Positions 1-6,576 of a stretch of 11,679 bases of DNA are shown here, one piece after another (the stretch's first letter is position 1; every line of letters starts with the position of its first letter). A program made the position numbers and the translations under genes. The stretch comes from Gammaproteobacteria bacterium. GTDB taxonomy: Bacteria; Pseudomonadota; Gammaproteobacteria; SZUA-229. The notes under the pieces are model-generated. The model ran no database searches. It was given only the letters and a program-made list of their open reading frames with translations, and was not told where the DNA came from. The stretch covers positions 1-11,679 of the forward strand of contig JAGLQT010000112.1 of NCBI GenBank assembly GCA_023136715.1, read 5' to 3'.

Positions 1-93
1 AAAGAAAAAGAAGGTACCTGTGGTGAAGGCAAAATGCCTGCTAAAGAAAAGGAAGGCAAGTGCGGTGAAGCTAAATGTGGCGCAAACAACTAA
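1..93 (+). CDS. hvfA: HvfA/bufferin-type RiPP precursor, C-terminal end (5' truncated)
   Basis: Only the last 30 codons are in the window, open from base 1 and ending at the TAA at 91-93. The visible tail is made of Lys, Glu, Gly and Cys, with cysteines inside repeats of the form EGxCG: one EGTCG, one EGKCG and a final EAKCG. A further unit reads EGKM, so its cysteine position is lost. This composition is characteristic of HvfA/bufferin precursors, exported peptides whose EGKCG cysteines are converted by an MNIO enzyme and its partner into copper-binding heterocycle/thioamide groups. The downstream hvfX-hvfB-hvfC genes match that system. The leader and signal peptide and the promoter lie upstream of the window. 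The assignment rests on the repeat motif plus neighbours; full length and motif count cannot be given. Confidence 0.85.
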   Translation, partial: KEKEGTCGEGKMPAKEKEGKCGEAKCGANN

Positions 94-111
94 GCAACCC
101 ATTTTGAGTTG

Positions 112-148
112 AAAAAAACCCCGAGAGCCTGCTCTACGGGGTTTTTTT
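112..148 (+). terminator. Intra-operon hairpin terminator/attenuator after the hvfA precursor gene
   Basis: A 12 bp perfect stem is formed by 112-123 (seven A, CCCCG) and 137-148 (CGGGG, seven T). An inner AGAGC/GCTCT helix lies in the loop. The 3' arm ends in seven T, so it looks like a rho-independent terminator; the A-tract/T-tract symmetry would let it work in both directions. It lies 18 bases after the precursor stop and 25 bases before hvfX. The inferred role is partial termination, giving more precursor mRNA than maturation-enzyme mRNA. Confidence 0.85.
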
Positions 149-173
149 ACCCCTAACCAAAGACGAGACTATT

Positions 174-776
174 ATGGAAAAAATTCTTTCTTTAGCCTGT
201 AAAGCCCAGTCATTGCTCAATCGAACACGCATGGCTGATTTTCTTGCGCCACTGGCACTGCGTTTATATCTGGTGCCGATTTTCTGGATGGCAGGCACCA
301 AAAAATTATCGGATATGGATGGCACCATCAGCTGGTTCGCCAATCCTGACTGGGGGCTGGGTTTACCTTTCCCTGCATTACTCGCCTGGGCGGCAACACT
401 CACCGAAGCCGTAGGTGCTGTGGCACTGCTTATCGGCCTCGGCGTACGCTGGGTTTCGATTCCGCTGATGTTCACCATGATTATCGCCGCCACCACTGTG
501 CATATGAAAAACGGCTGGCTGGCCATTGCCGAAGGCTCGGGCTTTTTTGCCAGTGACCGTACCATGGGTGCGATAGACCGTTTAGATAGAGCCAAAGACA
601 TTCTGAGGGAACACGGTAACTACAGCTGGTTGACCGAAAATGGTAATCTGGCGATTCTGAATAACGGCATTGAATTTGCGACTACATACTTTATTATGTT
701 GTTAGTGCTTTTCTTCTACGGGCCGGGTAAAGCCAGCCTGGATTACTTCATCGAAAAACGTTACGGATTTTGCTAA
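174..776 (+). CDS. hvfX: HvfX-like DoxX-family membrane protein
   Basis: This 200-residue integral membrane protein has four hydrophobic segments at about residues 22-41, 66-89, 93-111 and 165-183, the DoxX-family layout. Between the third and fourth is a polar loop of about 50 residues. DoxX-type members are regular companions of DUF692/DUF2063 RiPP operons (HvfX, GigT). Their precise role is not settled; a part in maturation, export or redox support of the copper peptide is inferred from context. The ATG at 174 follows a weak purine-rich stretch (GACGAG) and lies just past the terminator. The stop overlaps the hvfB start as TAATG, indicating translational coupling. One oddity is that the last residue is a cysteine (C200), with another at C9. 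Family assignment is firm; function is not. Confidence 0.85.
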   Translation: MEKILSLACKAQSLLNRTRMADFLAPLALRLYLVPIFWMAGTKKLSDMDGTISWFANPDWGLGLPFPALLAWAATLTEAVGAVALLIGLGVRWVSIPLMFTMIIAATTVHMKNGWLAIAEGSGFFASDRTMGAIDRLDRAKDILREHGNYSWLTENGNLAILNNGIEFATTYFIMLLVLFFYGPGKASLDYFIEKRYGFC

Positions 777-1648
777 TGAGCACAGGCAATAACAGTCATC
801 CCGTTCACGGCGCAGGCCTCGGCCTGCGTCGTGAAGCGATTGATGATATGAAACAGATCAGCAACGATCAGGTCGATTTCATGGAAGTCGCACCGGAAAA
901 CTGGATTGGTGTCGGCGGTGCCTATGGAAAAAAATTCCGCGCTTTCACCGAACGTTTTGATTTTGTTTTGCATGGTTTATCGCTATCCATTGGCGGGCCT
1001 TCTGCGCTCGATGAAGAACTGGTTAAATCCATTGGCCAGTTGATGCGCGAACATGGCATCCAGTTTTATTCAGAGCATCTTAGTTATTGTTCTGATGATG
1101 GCCATCTCTACGATTTGCTACCCATCCCCTTTACCGAAGAAGCCGTACACCATGTTGCTGAACGCATCAAACGCGTACAGGATATTCTGGGGCAGCAAAT
1201 CGCCATGGAAAATGCCTCCTATTACACACCTGCACCCGGCGGTGAAATGCAGGAAATTGAGTTCATCAAAGCGGTATTAGATGAAGCTGACTGTAGTTTG
1301 TTACTGGACGTGAACAATATTTACGTTAACTCAATCAACCATAGCTATGACCCGGTTGCCTTCATGCAGGCATTACCTGCCGAGCGCATTGCCTACGGTC
1401 ATATCGCCGGACATTATAATGAAGCCGATGATTTGATTGTTGATACCCATGGCGCTGATGTCATTGAAAATGTCTGGCAGCTGCTCGATAAAACATACCA
1501 GCACTTCGGCAGCTTCCCCACCTTGCTGGAGCGCGACTTTAATATTCCACCCATTCCTGAATTGCTGAGCGAAATTGATCGCATCAAACAGCTGCAACAA
1601 AAATGGCCGAACACTTCTGCTAACAGCAACGAGCAAGCCCGTGGCTAA
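776..1648 (+). CDS. hvfB: HvfB/BufB-type MNIO (DUF692) RiPP-modifying iron oxidase
   Basis: This 290-residue DUF692 protein belongs to the multinuclear non-heme iron-dependent oxidases. Known members such as MbnB and HvfB use iron centres and O2 to rearrange cysteines of a peptide substrate. Family motifs seen, numbered from the ATG, are GLGLR near 14-18, PENW near 40, HGLSLSIG from H67, SEHLSY with E100/H101, the ENASYY segment near 145, DVNNIYVNS from D178, GHIAGH with H209 and H213, DTHG with D223/H225, and LLERD near 250. The conserved H, E and D residues fit the metal-binding TIM barrel. The ATG at 776 overlaps the hvfX stop; a TTG two codons earlier is possible but less likely. The 3' end overlaps hvfC by 8 bases. 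The expected substrate is the upstream HvfA-like peptide. Confidence 0.93.
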   Translation: MSTGNNSHPVHGAGLGLRREAIDDMKQISNDQVDFMEVAPENWIGVGGAYGKKFRAFTERFDFVLHGLSLSIGGPSALDEELVKSIGQLMREHGIQFYSEHLSYCSDDGHLYDLLPIPFTEEAVHHVAERIKRVQDILGQQIAMENASYYTPAPGGEMQEIEFIKAVLDEADCSLLLDVNNIYVNSINHSYDPVAFMQALPAERIAYGHIAGHYNEADDLIVDTHGADVIENVWQLLDKTYQHFGSFPTLLERDFNIPPIPELLSEIDRIKQLQQKWPNTSANSNEQARG

Positions 1649-2402
1649 GACTAACTTAAAAGATATTCAGTATGCCTTTACCGCGCATCTGCGTGATCCG
1701 GAAAACAACCCGGCACCAGAGGATATCGAAGACCGGCGCATGGGCATTTATCGTGACCTGTTTTATAACAATGTCGAAGGTTTTCTGTCCAAGTGCTTCC
1801 CTGTTATACGCAGCATCTACAACGATAAAAACTGGCACCGTATGGCACGTGACTTTTTTTCACGACACAAAAGTCAGAGCCCCTACTTTTTAGAAATCTC
1901 CCAGGAGTTTCTGGCTTATTTACAAAATGAACGCAAGACTCAGCCCGAAGACCCCGCTGGCTTACAGGAGCTGGCGCACTATGAATGGATCGAGCTGGCG
2001 CTGAATGTTTCTGATGAAACCATCAAGCTTGATGATATTGATGTTAATGGCGACCTGTTAGCAGGCCATCCGGTTTTATCTCCTCTGGCATGCTCGTTGT
2101 CCTATCAATTCCCGGTGCATAAAATGGCTACCGATTTTTTACCCGAGCAGCCACCGGAGCAAGCCAGTCACCTGATGGTTTACCGTAACCGCAACGATGA
2201 AGTTAAATTCATGGAAATAAATCCAGTCACTGCACGTCTTATTTATTTACTGGAGAATAATGACAACATGACAGGGCAACAGGCACTACAACAAATTACC
2301 GAGGAAATGCAGCATCCTAATCCCGAAGTGGTGATAAATGGCGGTTTGACTGCCTTACAGGAATTACAGGGCAACGGTGTAATTTTAGGTACTCGCCGAT
2401 GA
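1641..2402 (+). CDS. hvfC: HvfC/BufC-type DUF2063 RiPP maturation partner
   Basis: This protein of about 253 residues has the N-terminal DUF2063 signature RRMGIYRDLFYNN at 32-44, followed by GFLSKCFPV. The C-terminal half carries the usual MVYRNRNDEV stretch. In HvfB/HvfC and MbnB/MbnC pairs this partner forms a complex with the MNIO enzyme and presents the precursor peptide. The start chosen is the GTG at 1641, eight bases inside the end of hvfB, because it begins the conserved domain after a short tail and has a weak ACGAG upstream. The frame is open further upstream but only with poor start codons (CTG 1617, ATT 1575). The stop overlaps the next gene as ATGA at 2399-2402, again indicating coupling. 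Some annotations call this a putative DNA-binding domain; the peptide-maturation role is better supported here. Confidence 0.9.
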   Translation: MAKTNLKDIQYAFTAHLRDPENNPAPEDIEDRRMGIYRDLFYNNVEGFLSKCFPVIRSIYNDKNWHRMARDFFSRHKSQSPYFLEISQEFLAYLQNERKTQPEDPAGLQELAHYEWIELALNVSDETIKLDDIDVNGDLLAGHPVLSPLACSLSYQFPVHKMATDFLPEQPPEQASHLMVYRNRNDEVKFMEINPVTARLIYLLENNDNMTGQQALQQITEEMQHPNPEVVINGGLTALQELQGNGVILGTRR

Positions 2403-2986
2403 TTTCTACAAAACTACGACAAGCTGGTTTTTTCTATCATTTTTTTATCTGCGCCTGCCTGTTAAGCACGCCAGTCCATGCTGCCGATGTCAGCGTGCAC
2501 AAAAATGAACAAAGCGGTTTGCTCACCTGGACGTCCGAAGATGATGGTTTCAGTATTGAGCTAATCCAGCTATTGCCCGATTTTGTCCACGCTGTTTATG
2601 CCAAACACGATTTTCCACAATCAGAAATTGACCGGATCAATACTTACTGTGTTTTTGGCAGTATTCTCAAAAACACTTCACAGCAACGGCTCACCTATAA
2701 AGTCAGCGAATGGTCTTACATCGACCCACAGGGGAAAACACATCCGGTTAAAACAAAAAGCCAATGGTTAGAAGAATGGAAAAAAGCAGGCATTACTTTC
2801 TCCTGGACATTATTACCTGATGACGTCGTCTTTGAAGAAGGCGACTGGCAACAAGGCTTTACAACTATCAAGTTGCCCAGGGAATCCCATTTTGATTTAA
2901 TTTACAGATGGACATTGGATGGTGTAGCACATAGCGGCACGCTGAAAGATTTAAGCTGCGCACCAGAAGATATCAAGCAACAATAA
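2399..2986 (+). CDS. Unrecognised exported protein, encoded between hvfC and a TlpA-like gene
   Basis: This is a 195-residue protein of no family I recognise. Residues 1-28 form a Sec signal peptide: basic start, hydrophobic core near 11-22, and a VHA|AD cleavage site. The mature part of about 167 residues is soluble, rich in Trp and acidic residues, and looks beta-rich. It contains exactly two cysteines, at C84 (NTYC) and C187 (DLSC), so it could hold a single disulfide. It starts inside the hvfC stop codon (ATGA) and is followed after 10 bases by the TlpA-like gene. It should therefore be co-expressed with the RiPP enzymes and act in the periplasm. A substrate or partner of the adjacent thioredoxin, or a metal-related accessory protein, are both inferences from position. 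The gene is clearly real; its function is unknown. Confidence 0.85.
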   Translation: MISTKLRQAGFFYHFFICACLLSTPVHAADVSVHKNEQSGLLTWTSEDDGFSIELIQLLPDFVHAVYAKHDFPQSEIDRINTYCVFGSILKNTSQQRLTYKVSEWSYIDPQGKTHPVKTKSQWLEEWKKAGITFSWTLLPDDVVFEEGDWQQGFTTIKLPRESHFDLIYRWTLDGVAHSGTLKDLSCAPEDIKQQ

Positions 2987-2996
2987 CGAGTACAAC

Positions 2997-3533
2997 ATGC
3001 AAAAATTTATTACTTTTATATTTAGTATTTTACTACTGACCACATTCACGGCTAATGCTGCCTGGGAACAACCTGAACTTGGTTACAAACTCAGCCCCTT
3101 AGCAAAACCTGTTGATGCACCTAACTTCGTACTGAATGACATGGACGAATATGAATATGATTTTTCTGAATATCGTGGAAAAGTAGTGTTACTGAATTTC
3201 TGGGCAACATGGTGCCCACCCTGTAAACGTGAAATGCCTTCAATGGAGCGTGTTTATCAAAACCACCAGGACGATGACTTTACCGTTATTGGTGTTAACC
3301 AAATGGAAGATGGCGATCGTATTTTTGCTTTCACTGGCTCCCTGGACTTGCGCCCTACTTTTAATATTCTGCTCGATACTGATAGTCGAGTTTCGCAGGC
3401 CTATAATGTCAGAGGTTTACCGACGACTTATCTGATCGATAAGAAAGGACGTGTTCGTTATCGTGCGGTCGGTGGTCGTGAATTTGATCACCCGGAAGTG
3501 GAAAAGATTATTCAGTCTTTGATGGATGAATAA
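2997..3533 (+). CDS. TlpA/ResA-like periplasmic thiol-disulfide oxidoreductase
   Basis: This 178-residue exported thioredoxin-fold protein has a hydrophobic signal peptide at about 1-21 (ANA|AW). The redox site WCPPC is at 72-76 (C73, C76), preceded by VVLLNFWAT, the AhpC/TSA-Redoxin type strand. The cis-proline is P142 in GLPTTYLID. The length is normal for single-domain TlpA/ResA/DsbE-type proteins. These generally reduce disulfides in the periplasm for cytochrome or copper-centre assembly. The membrane electron donor is not in this window. The start ATG is 10 bases after the previous stop with AACGAG as a modest ribosome site, so it is the last gene of the hvf-type operon. It ends 3 bases short of the convergent gene at 3537 and no terminator hairpin is visible between them. 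Which TlpA subtype it is cannot be decided here. Confidence 0.92.
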   Translation: MQKFITFIFSILLLTTFTANAAWEQPELGYKLSPLAKPVDAPNFVLNDMDEYEYDFSEYRGKVVLLNFWATWCPPCKREMPSMERVYQNHQDDDFTVIGVNQMEDGDRIFAFTGSLDLRPTFNILLDTDSRVSQAYNVRGLPTTYLIDKKGRVRYRAVGGREFDHPEVEKIIQSLMDE

Positions 3534-3536
3534 CAA

Positions 3537-3977
3537 TCAATCAAAAATCTTGTTCCACCAGTGACGTCTGTTATTTGGCGGATTCAAAGCCGCTTCCAGT
3601 TCTACCGGTTTAATTTTAGATAATATCCAACCCGGTAGCGGTGGATTCTCACTGAAACCGCAAGACACACCAAGATTGTTTGGATCGAATATTTTTATAA
3701 AAGACGGTGATTCTTTATTGTCGGTATAAACAATACCGCAGTAATCTTCATCGTGTTCTTTGTGCAGTAAAACATCAATTTCATCGATAAACTTTAATAG
3801 ATGCGTTTCACTGGTGGATGATTCCGGTGGCACTTCACCGACGGCATAAATATACCAGTCGTTAGCCGCCTGTTGTTTGAGAATATCCCAAAACTCATCC
3901 AGATGATGCCAACGCAATAAAGAAGTCGAGTTGCCGCGATAGGCATCTACATAATTTTGTTCTACTGATGTATCCAC
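3537..3977 (-). CDS. Unrecognised small soluble protein downstream of the TetR gene
   Basis: This 146-residue protein has no signal peptide or membrane segment. It contains tryptophan-rich and aromatic blocks (LLRWHHLDEFWDIL near 20-33, DWYIYAVGE near 40-48, RRHWWNKIFD at the end) and an acidic middle section. I do not recognise the family. The start is a GTG at 3977; a TGA lies only a few codons upstream in frame, and a weak GAGA precedes it, so the true start is well bounded. It lies 32 bases downstream of the TetR stop on the same strand and is probably co-transcribed with it. Its 3' end abuts the tlpA stop on the other strand, so the two transcripts are likely to overlap. Codon use looks like that of its neighbours, and a long open frame with residue-rich blocks supports a real gene. 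Confidence 0.7.
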   Translation of the reverse strand: MDTSVEQNYVDAYRGNSTSLLRWHHLDEFWDILKQQAANDWYIYAVGEVPPESSTSETHLLKFIDEIDVLLHKEHDEDYCGIVYTDNKESPSFIKIFDPNNLGVSCGFSENPPLPGWILSKIKPVELEAALNPPNNRRHWWNKIFD

Positions 3978-4001
3978 AATTAAATCTCACTTACCTTTTA
4001 T

Positions 4002-4019
4002 ATTGAGAACTAACTCAAT
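4002..4019. repeat. Small inverted repeat at the 3' end of the TetR gene
   Basis: ATTGAG (4002-4007) and CTCAAT (4014-4019) form a 6 bp perfect inverted repeat around a 6 base loop, overlapping the last codons and stop of the TetR gene. No T-run follows on the minus strand, so it is not a convincing terminator. It could be a weak mRNA hairpin between the two genes, or chance. Confidence 0.3.
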
Positions 4020-4582
4020 GTTTGACTAACAATCCAGACCTGTAGTTCCGACAAACTGCGATGTATAAACTCACGATCACCAAAAGCGCTGGCCATAACG
4101 GTAACACCCTGCATACGCGCCAACATGTCCATGGCCTTATCATCAGCATCTGGACAGTTTAATGCAGTAAACTGTTCGACTAACCAGCTTCGCATTAATG
4201 AAAATACCGCGCACGAGACTTCCTGTAGATTACGCTCATCCTTTGCCAGCTCGGAACATAATGTACCAATCGGGCAGCCGTTAACCACAATATTATCTTC
4301 AAATTTGGTGAGCATATTGCTAAAGCACAATAGTCGTTGACGAGGCTCGGTCGATTCCTCTTCACAGGCGTGTAACATTTCACCCCAAACTTCCACTCGT
4401 GACTCTACAACCGCATTTAGAATATCGTCTTTCGTTTTGAAGTAGTAATAGAAGTTGCCACGCGGTATTCCAGTCGCATCTGAAATATCCCTGAACGAGG
4501 TTTGATGGTAACCACGCGTATAAAACAACTGATCAGCCGCCTCAACAATAAGCTGGCGATTATTCTCTCCTTTACTACCCAT
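4010..4582 (-). CDS. TetR/AcrR-family transcriptional repressor
   Basis: This 190-residue regulator has the usual TetR length. The N-terminal helix-turn-helix domain spans about residues 8-55, with the recognition region TGIPRGNFYYYFKTKDDIL at 37-55 matching the family pattern (G-x-x-x-G-x-F-Y-x-Y-F-x-x-K-x-x-L). The C-terminal ligand domain contains NGCPIGTLCSE near 101-111, a motif shared with the NemR/AcuR-like branch, in which the aligned cysteine can act as a redox or electrophile sensor. C103 here could do the same, but that is an inference. The start ATG at 4582 has AAAGGT upstream. The gene is divergent from the YadG/YadH-type transporter, which is the obvious regulatory target along with itself and the gene downstream. 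The closest named relative cannot be fixed without a search. Confidence 0.92.
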   Translation of the reverse strand: MGSKGENNRQLIVEAADQLFYTRGYHQTSFRDISDATGIPRGNFYYYFKTKDDILNAVVESRVEVWGEMLHACEEESTEPRQRLLCFSNMLTKFEDNIVVNGCPIGTLCSELAKDERNLQEVSCAVFSLMRSWLVEQFTALNCPDADDKAMDMLARMQGVTVMASAFGDREFIHRSLSELQVWIVSQTLS

Positions 4583-4657
4583 AAGTTATAACCTTTGTAC
4601 AAACAGTGAGGATTCGAAAAAGACAAACTAAACGCTGTCCCGATTACCAATATTTAA

Positions 4658-4686
4658 ATGTTAGACGCTTGTATGACTAATGTAAA
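4658..4686 (-). promoter_or_regulatory. Candidate promoter of the TetR gene, with a possible operator
   Basis: On the minus strand TTTACA (4686-4681) and TAACAT (4663-4658) sit 17 bases apart, matching the sigma70 consensus at five and four of six positions. The spacer holds an imperfect dyad, TTAG (4661-4664) and CTAA (4677-4680), a possible self-regulatory operator. I found no comparably good plus-strand promoter for the transporter in 4583-4786, although it must start in this interval. Confidence 0.4.
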
Positions 4687-4786
4687 CTTAAAACTATGGC
4701 TATACAGCAGTGAAAGCCCTTAAAATAGCGTCGGCTAAAAGCATAATCCGTACATAAGCAACTGTTTAACACCTAAAAAACTAACC

Positions 4787-5734
4787 ATGTCTATAAGCGC
4801 GCTGACTATCAAAAACCTGAAAAAGACCTATCGCAATGGCACTGAAGCCTTGTGTGGCGTCGATCTGGATGTTCAGGAAGGTGATTTTTTTGCCCTGCTC
4901 GGTCCTAATGGTGCGGGCAAATCGACCACTATTGGTATTATCAGCTCACTGGTCAACAAAACCTCTGGCAGTGCCCAGGTGTTCGGTCACGATATTGATA
5001 CTGATTCAGCCACTGCGCGTAGCCTGATTGGCCTTGTTCCTCAGGAACACAATTTCAATATTTTTGAACCTGTTGGTGAAATCCTTATCAACCAGGCAGG
5101 CTTTTATGGCATTGGCCGCCACGTAGCGACTCAACGCGCGGAAAAATATCTGCGCAAACTGGAACTGTGGGATAAACGTTTCGAGATGGCGAAGGAACTC
5201 TCGGGCGGCATGAAACGTCGGCTGATGATTGCGCGCGCACTCGTCCACGAACCCAAACTGCTCATTCTTGACGAACCCACAGCGGGTGTTGATATTGAAA
5301 TCCGCCACTCGATGTGGGAATTCATGCGTGAAATGAATGCCTGCGGCACCACTATAATTCTAACCACGCATTATCTGGAAGAAGCCGAGAGCCTGTGCAA
5401 CCACATTGCCATCATCGATAAGGGTGTCACCATTGAACACACCAGCATGCGAAAATTACTTGATCGCCTGCACATTGAAACCTTTGTACTTTATCTTGAG
5501 AATGGCATTAATGAGCTTCCTGTCTGTGGTGATTACCAGCTCAAATTAATCGATAGCAACACCATTGAAGCTGATATTGCACATACTCAAAGCCTGAACG
5601 AGCTTTTTCAAATACTATCCAACTGCAATGTAAAAGTACTCAGCATGCGTAATAAAACCAATCGACTGGAGCAGTTGTTTGTCTCCATGATGCGCAAAGG
5701 TAATGCCGATAATTACAACGGAGGCGAATCATGA
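4787..5734 (+). CDS. yadG: ABC-2 type exporter ATP-binding protein (YadG-like)
   Basis: This 315-residue ATPase has all ABC motifs: Walker A GPNGAGKST at 39-47, Q-loop Q86, signature LSGGMKRR at 138-145, Walker B LLILDEP at 158-164 and the H-loop histidine H195 in TTHYLEEAE. The nucleotide-binding domain ends near 215, and a C-terminal extension of about 100 residues follows, as in the DrrA/CcmA/YadG group. It should power the membrane partner encoded next. The substrate is not known; family members export lipids, polysaccharides, drugs or toxic compounds. The stop overlaps the permease start (ATGA at 5731-5734). No clear ribosome site precedes the ATG at 4787. It is divergent from the TetR gene, which suggests inducible expression. 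The yadG symbol is by resemblance only. Confidence 0.93.
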   Translation: MSISALTIKNLKKTYRNGTEALCGVDLDVQEGDFFALLGPNGAGKSTTIGIISSLVNKTSGSAQVFGHDIDTDSATARSLIGLVPQEHNFNIFEPVGEILINQAGFYGIGRHVATQRAEKYLRKLELWDKRFEMAKELSGGMKRRLMIARALVHEPKLLILDEPTAGVDIEIRHSMWEFMREMNACGTTIILTTHYLEEAESLCNHIAIIDKGVTIEHTSMRKLLDRLHIETFVLYLENGINELPVCGDYQLKLIDSNTIEADIAHTQSLNELFQILSNCNVKVLSMRNKTNRLEQLFVSMMRKGNADNYNGGES

Positions 5735-6504
5735 ATTTCTCGCAACAACTGATCGCCTTCAACACCATTATGATTCGTGAGTTCCGGCGTTTTATCCGTA
5801 TATGGTTACAGACTGTCGTGCCACCAGCAATCACCATGGCGCTGTACTTTATTATTTTCGGTAAACTGATTGGCTCACAAATTGGTGATATCGACGGCTA
5901 CCGTTATATGGATTACATCGTGCCTGGCCTGATCCTGATGGCGGTTATTACGAATTCCTACGCCAACGTGGTGTCATCTTTTTTCAGCGCCAAATTTCAT
6001 AAGAGCATCGAAGAGATGATCATCTCGCCCCTGCCCAATCACATCATACTGGCGGGTTATATTTCGGGTGGTGTCGCTCGCGGCGTTATCGTTGGCATCA
6101 CCGTCACATTTGTTTCCACATTTTTTTCTGACTTTCAGATTCACAACATCGGCATCACGCTGGCGGTGTTTGTGCTCACCTCCATCCTTTTTTCAATTGC
6201 AGGTTTGATCAACGCCACCTATGCAAGAAGCTTTGATGACATCACTATCATCCCAACTTTTGTACTAACGCCGCTGACTTATCTGGGTGGAATTTTCTAC
6301 TCAATCAAAATGCTGCCCGAATTCTGGCAGACGGTTTCATTGGGCAACCCGATACTGTATATGATCAATACTTTCCGTTACGGCTTACTGGGCGTCTCAG
6401 ATATCAATATCACGACAGCCTTTATCATCATCTTTGCTTTTATTATTGTGCTATTTAGCTTTGCACTCAACCTGTTGAACAGAGGCGTCGGCATCAAACC
6501 ATAG
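5731..6504 (+). CDS. yadH: ABC-2 type transporter permease (YadH-like)
   Basis: This 257-residue membrane protein has six hydrophobic segments and the ABC-2 permease hallmarks: an amphipathic N-terminal region with a REFRRFIR stretch, the YIVPGLILMAVITNSY segment near 63-78, and the conserved TPLTYLGGIFYSIKMLP block near 181-197 followed by NPILYMINTFRYG. Length and motifs closely match YadH. It begins inside the ATPase stop codon, with a strong GGAGG ribosome site at 5720-5724 six bases upstream. The pair therefore forms a homodimeric half-transporter system: two YadG-like subunits and two of this permease in the inner membrane. It ends 22 bases before a bidirectional terminator. The transported substrate cannot be told from sequence. 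Confidence 0.93.
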   Translation: MNFSQQLIAFNTIMIREFRRFIRIWLQTVVPPAITMALYFIIFGKLIGSQIGDIDGYRYMDYIVPGLILMAVITNSYANVVSSFFSAKFHKSIEEMIISPLPNHIILAGYISGGVARGVIVGITVTFVSTFFSDFQIHNIGITLAVFVLTSILFSIAGLINATYARSFDDITIIPTFVLTPLTYLGGIFYSIKMLPEFWQTVSLGNPILYMINTFRYGLLGVSDINITTAFIIIFAFIIVLFSFALNLLNRGVGIKP

Positions 6505-6525
6505 TCCCACCCCAATATTGCAGAC

Positions 6526-6558
6526 ATAAAAATGGCCGCATGTAGCGGCCATTTTTAT
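6526..6558. terminator. Bidirectional rho-independent terminator between yadH and the DUF6580 gene
   Basis: A perfect 14 bp stem pairs 6526-6539 with 6545-6558 around a 5 base loop (ATGTA). The stem has a GGCCGC core flanked by an A-run on one side and a T-run on the other, so each strand reads as a GC hairpin followed by T. It separates two convergent genes ending at 6504 and 6577. Confidence 0.92.
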
Positions 6559-6576
6559 TGCTAAGAAGACGAAGTT

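Noticed and set aside
134..601. Minus-strand open frame of 155 codons opposite hvfX
   Set aside because: It is the antisense shadow of a clear DoxX gene, begins in the terminator and has no recognisable motif or ribosome site.
770..778. TTG at 770 as the hvfB start
   Set aside because: The ATG at 776 overlaps the hvfX stop as TAATG, the same coupling style seen at the other junctions; the TTG adds only two residues.
1575..1640. Longer hvfC form starting upstream of GTG 1641
   Set aside because: It would add 22 residues of low similarity entirely inside hvfB with only rare start codons available.
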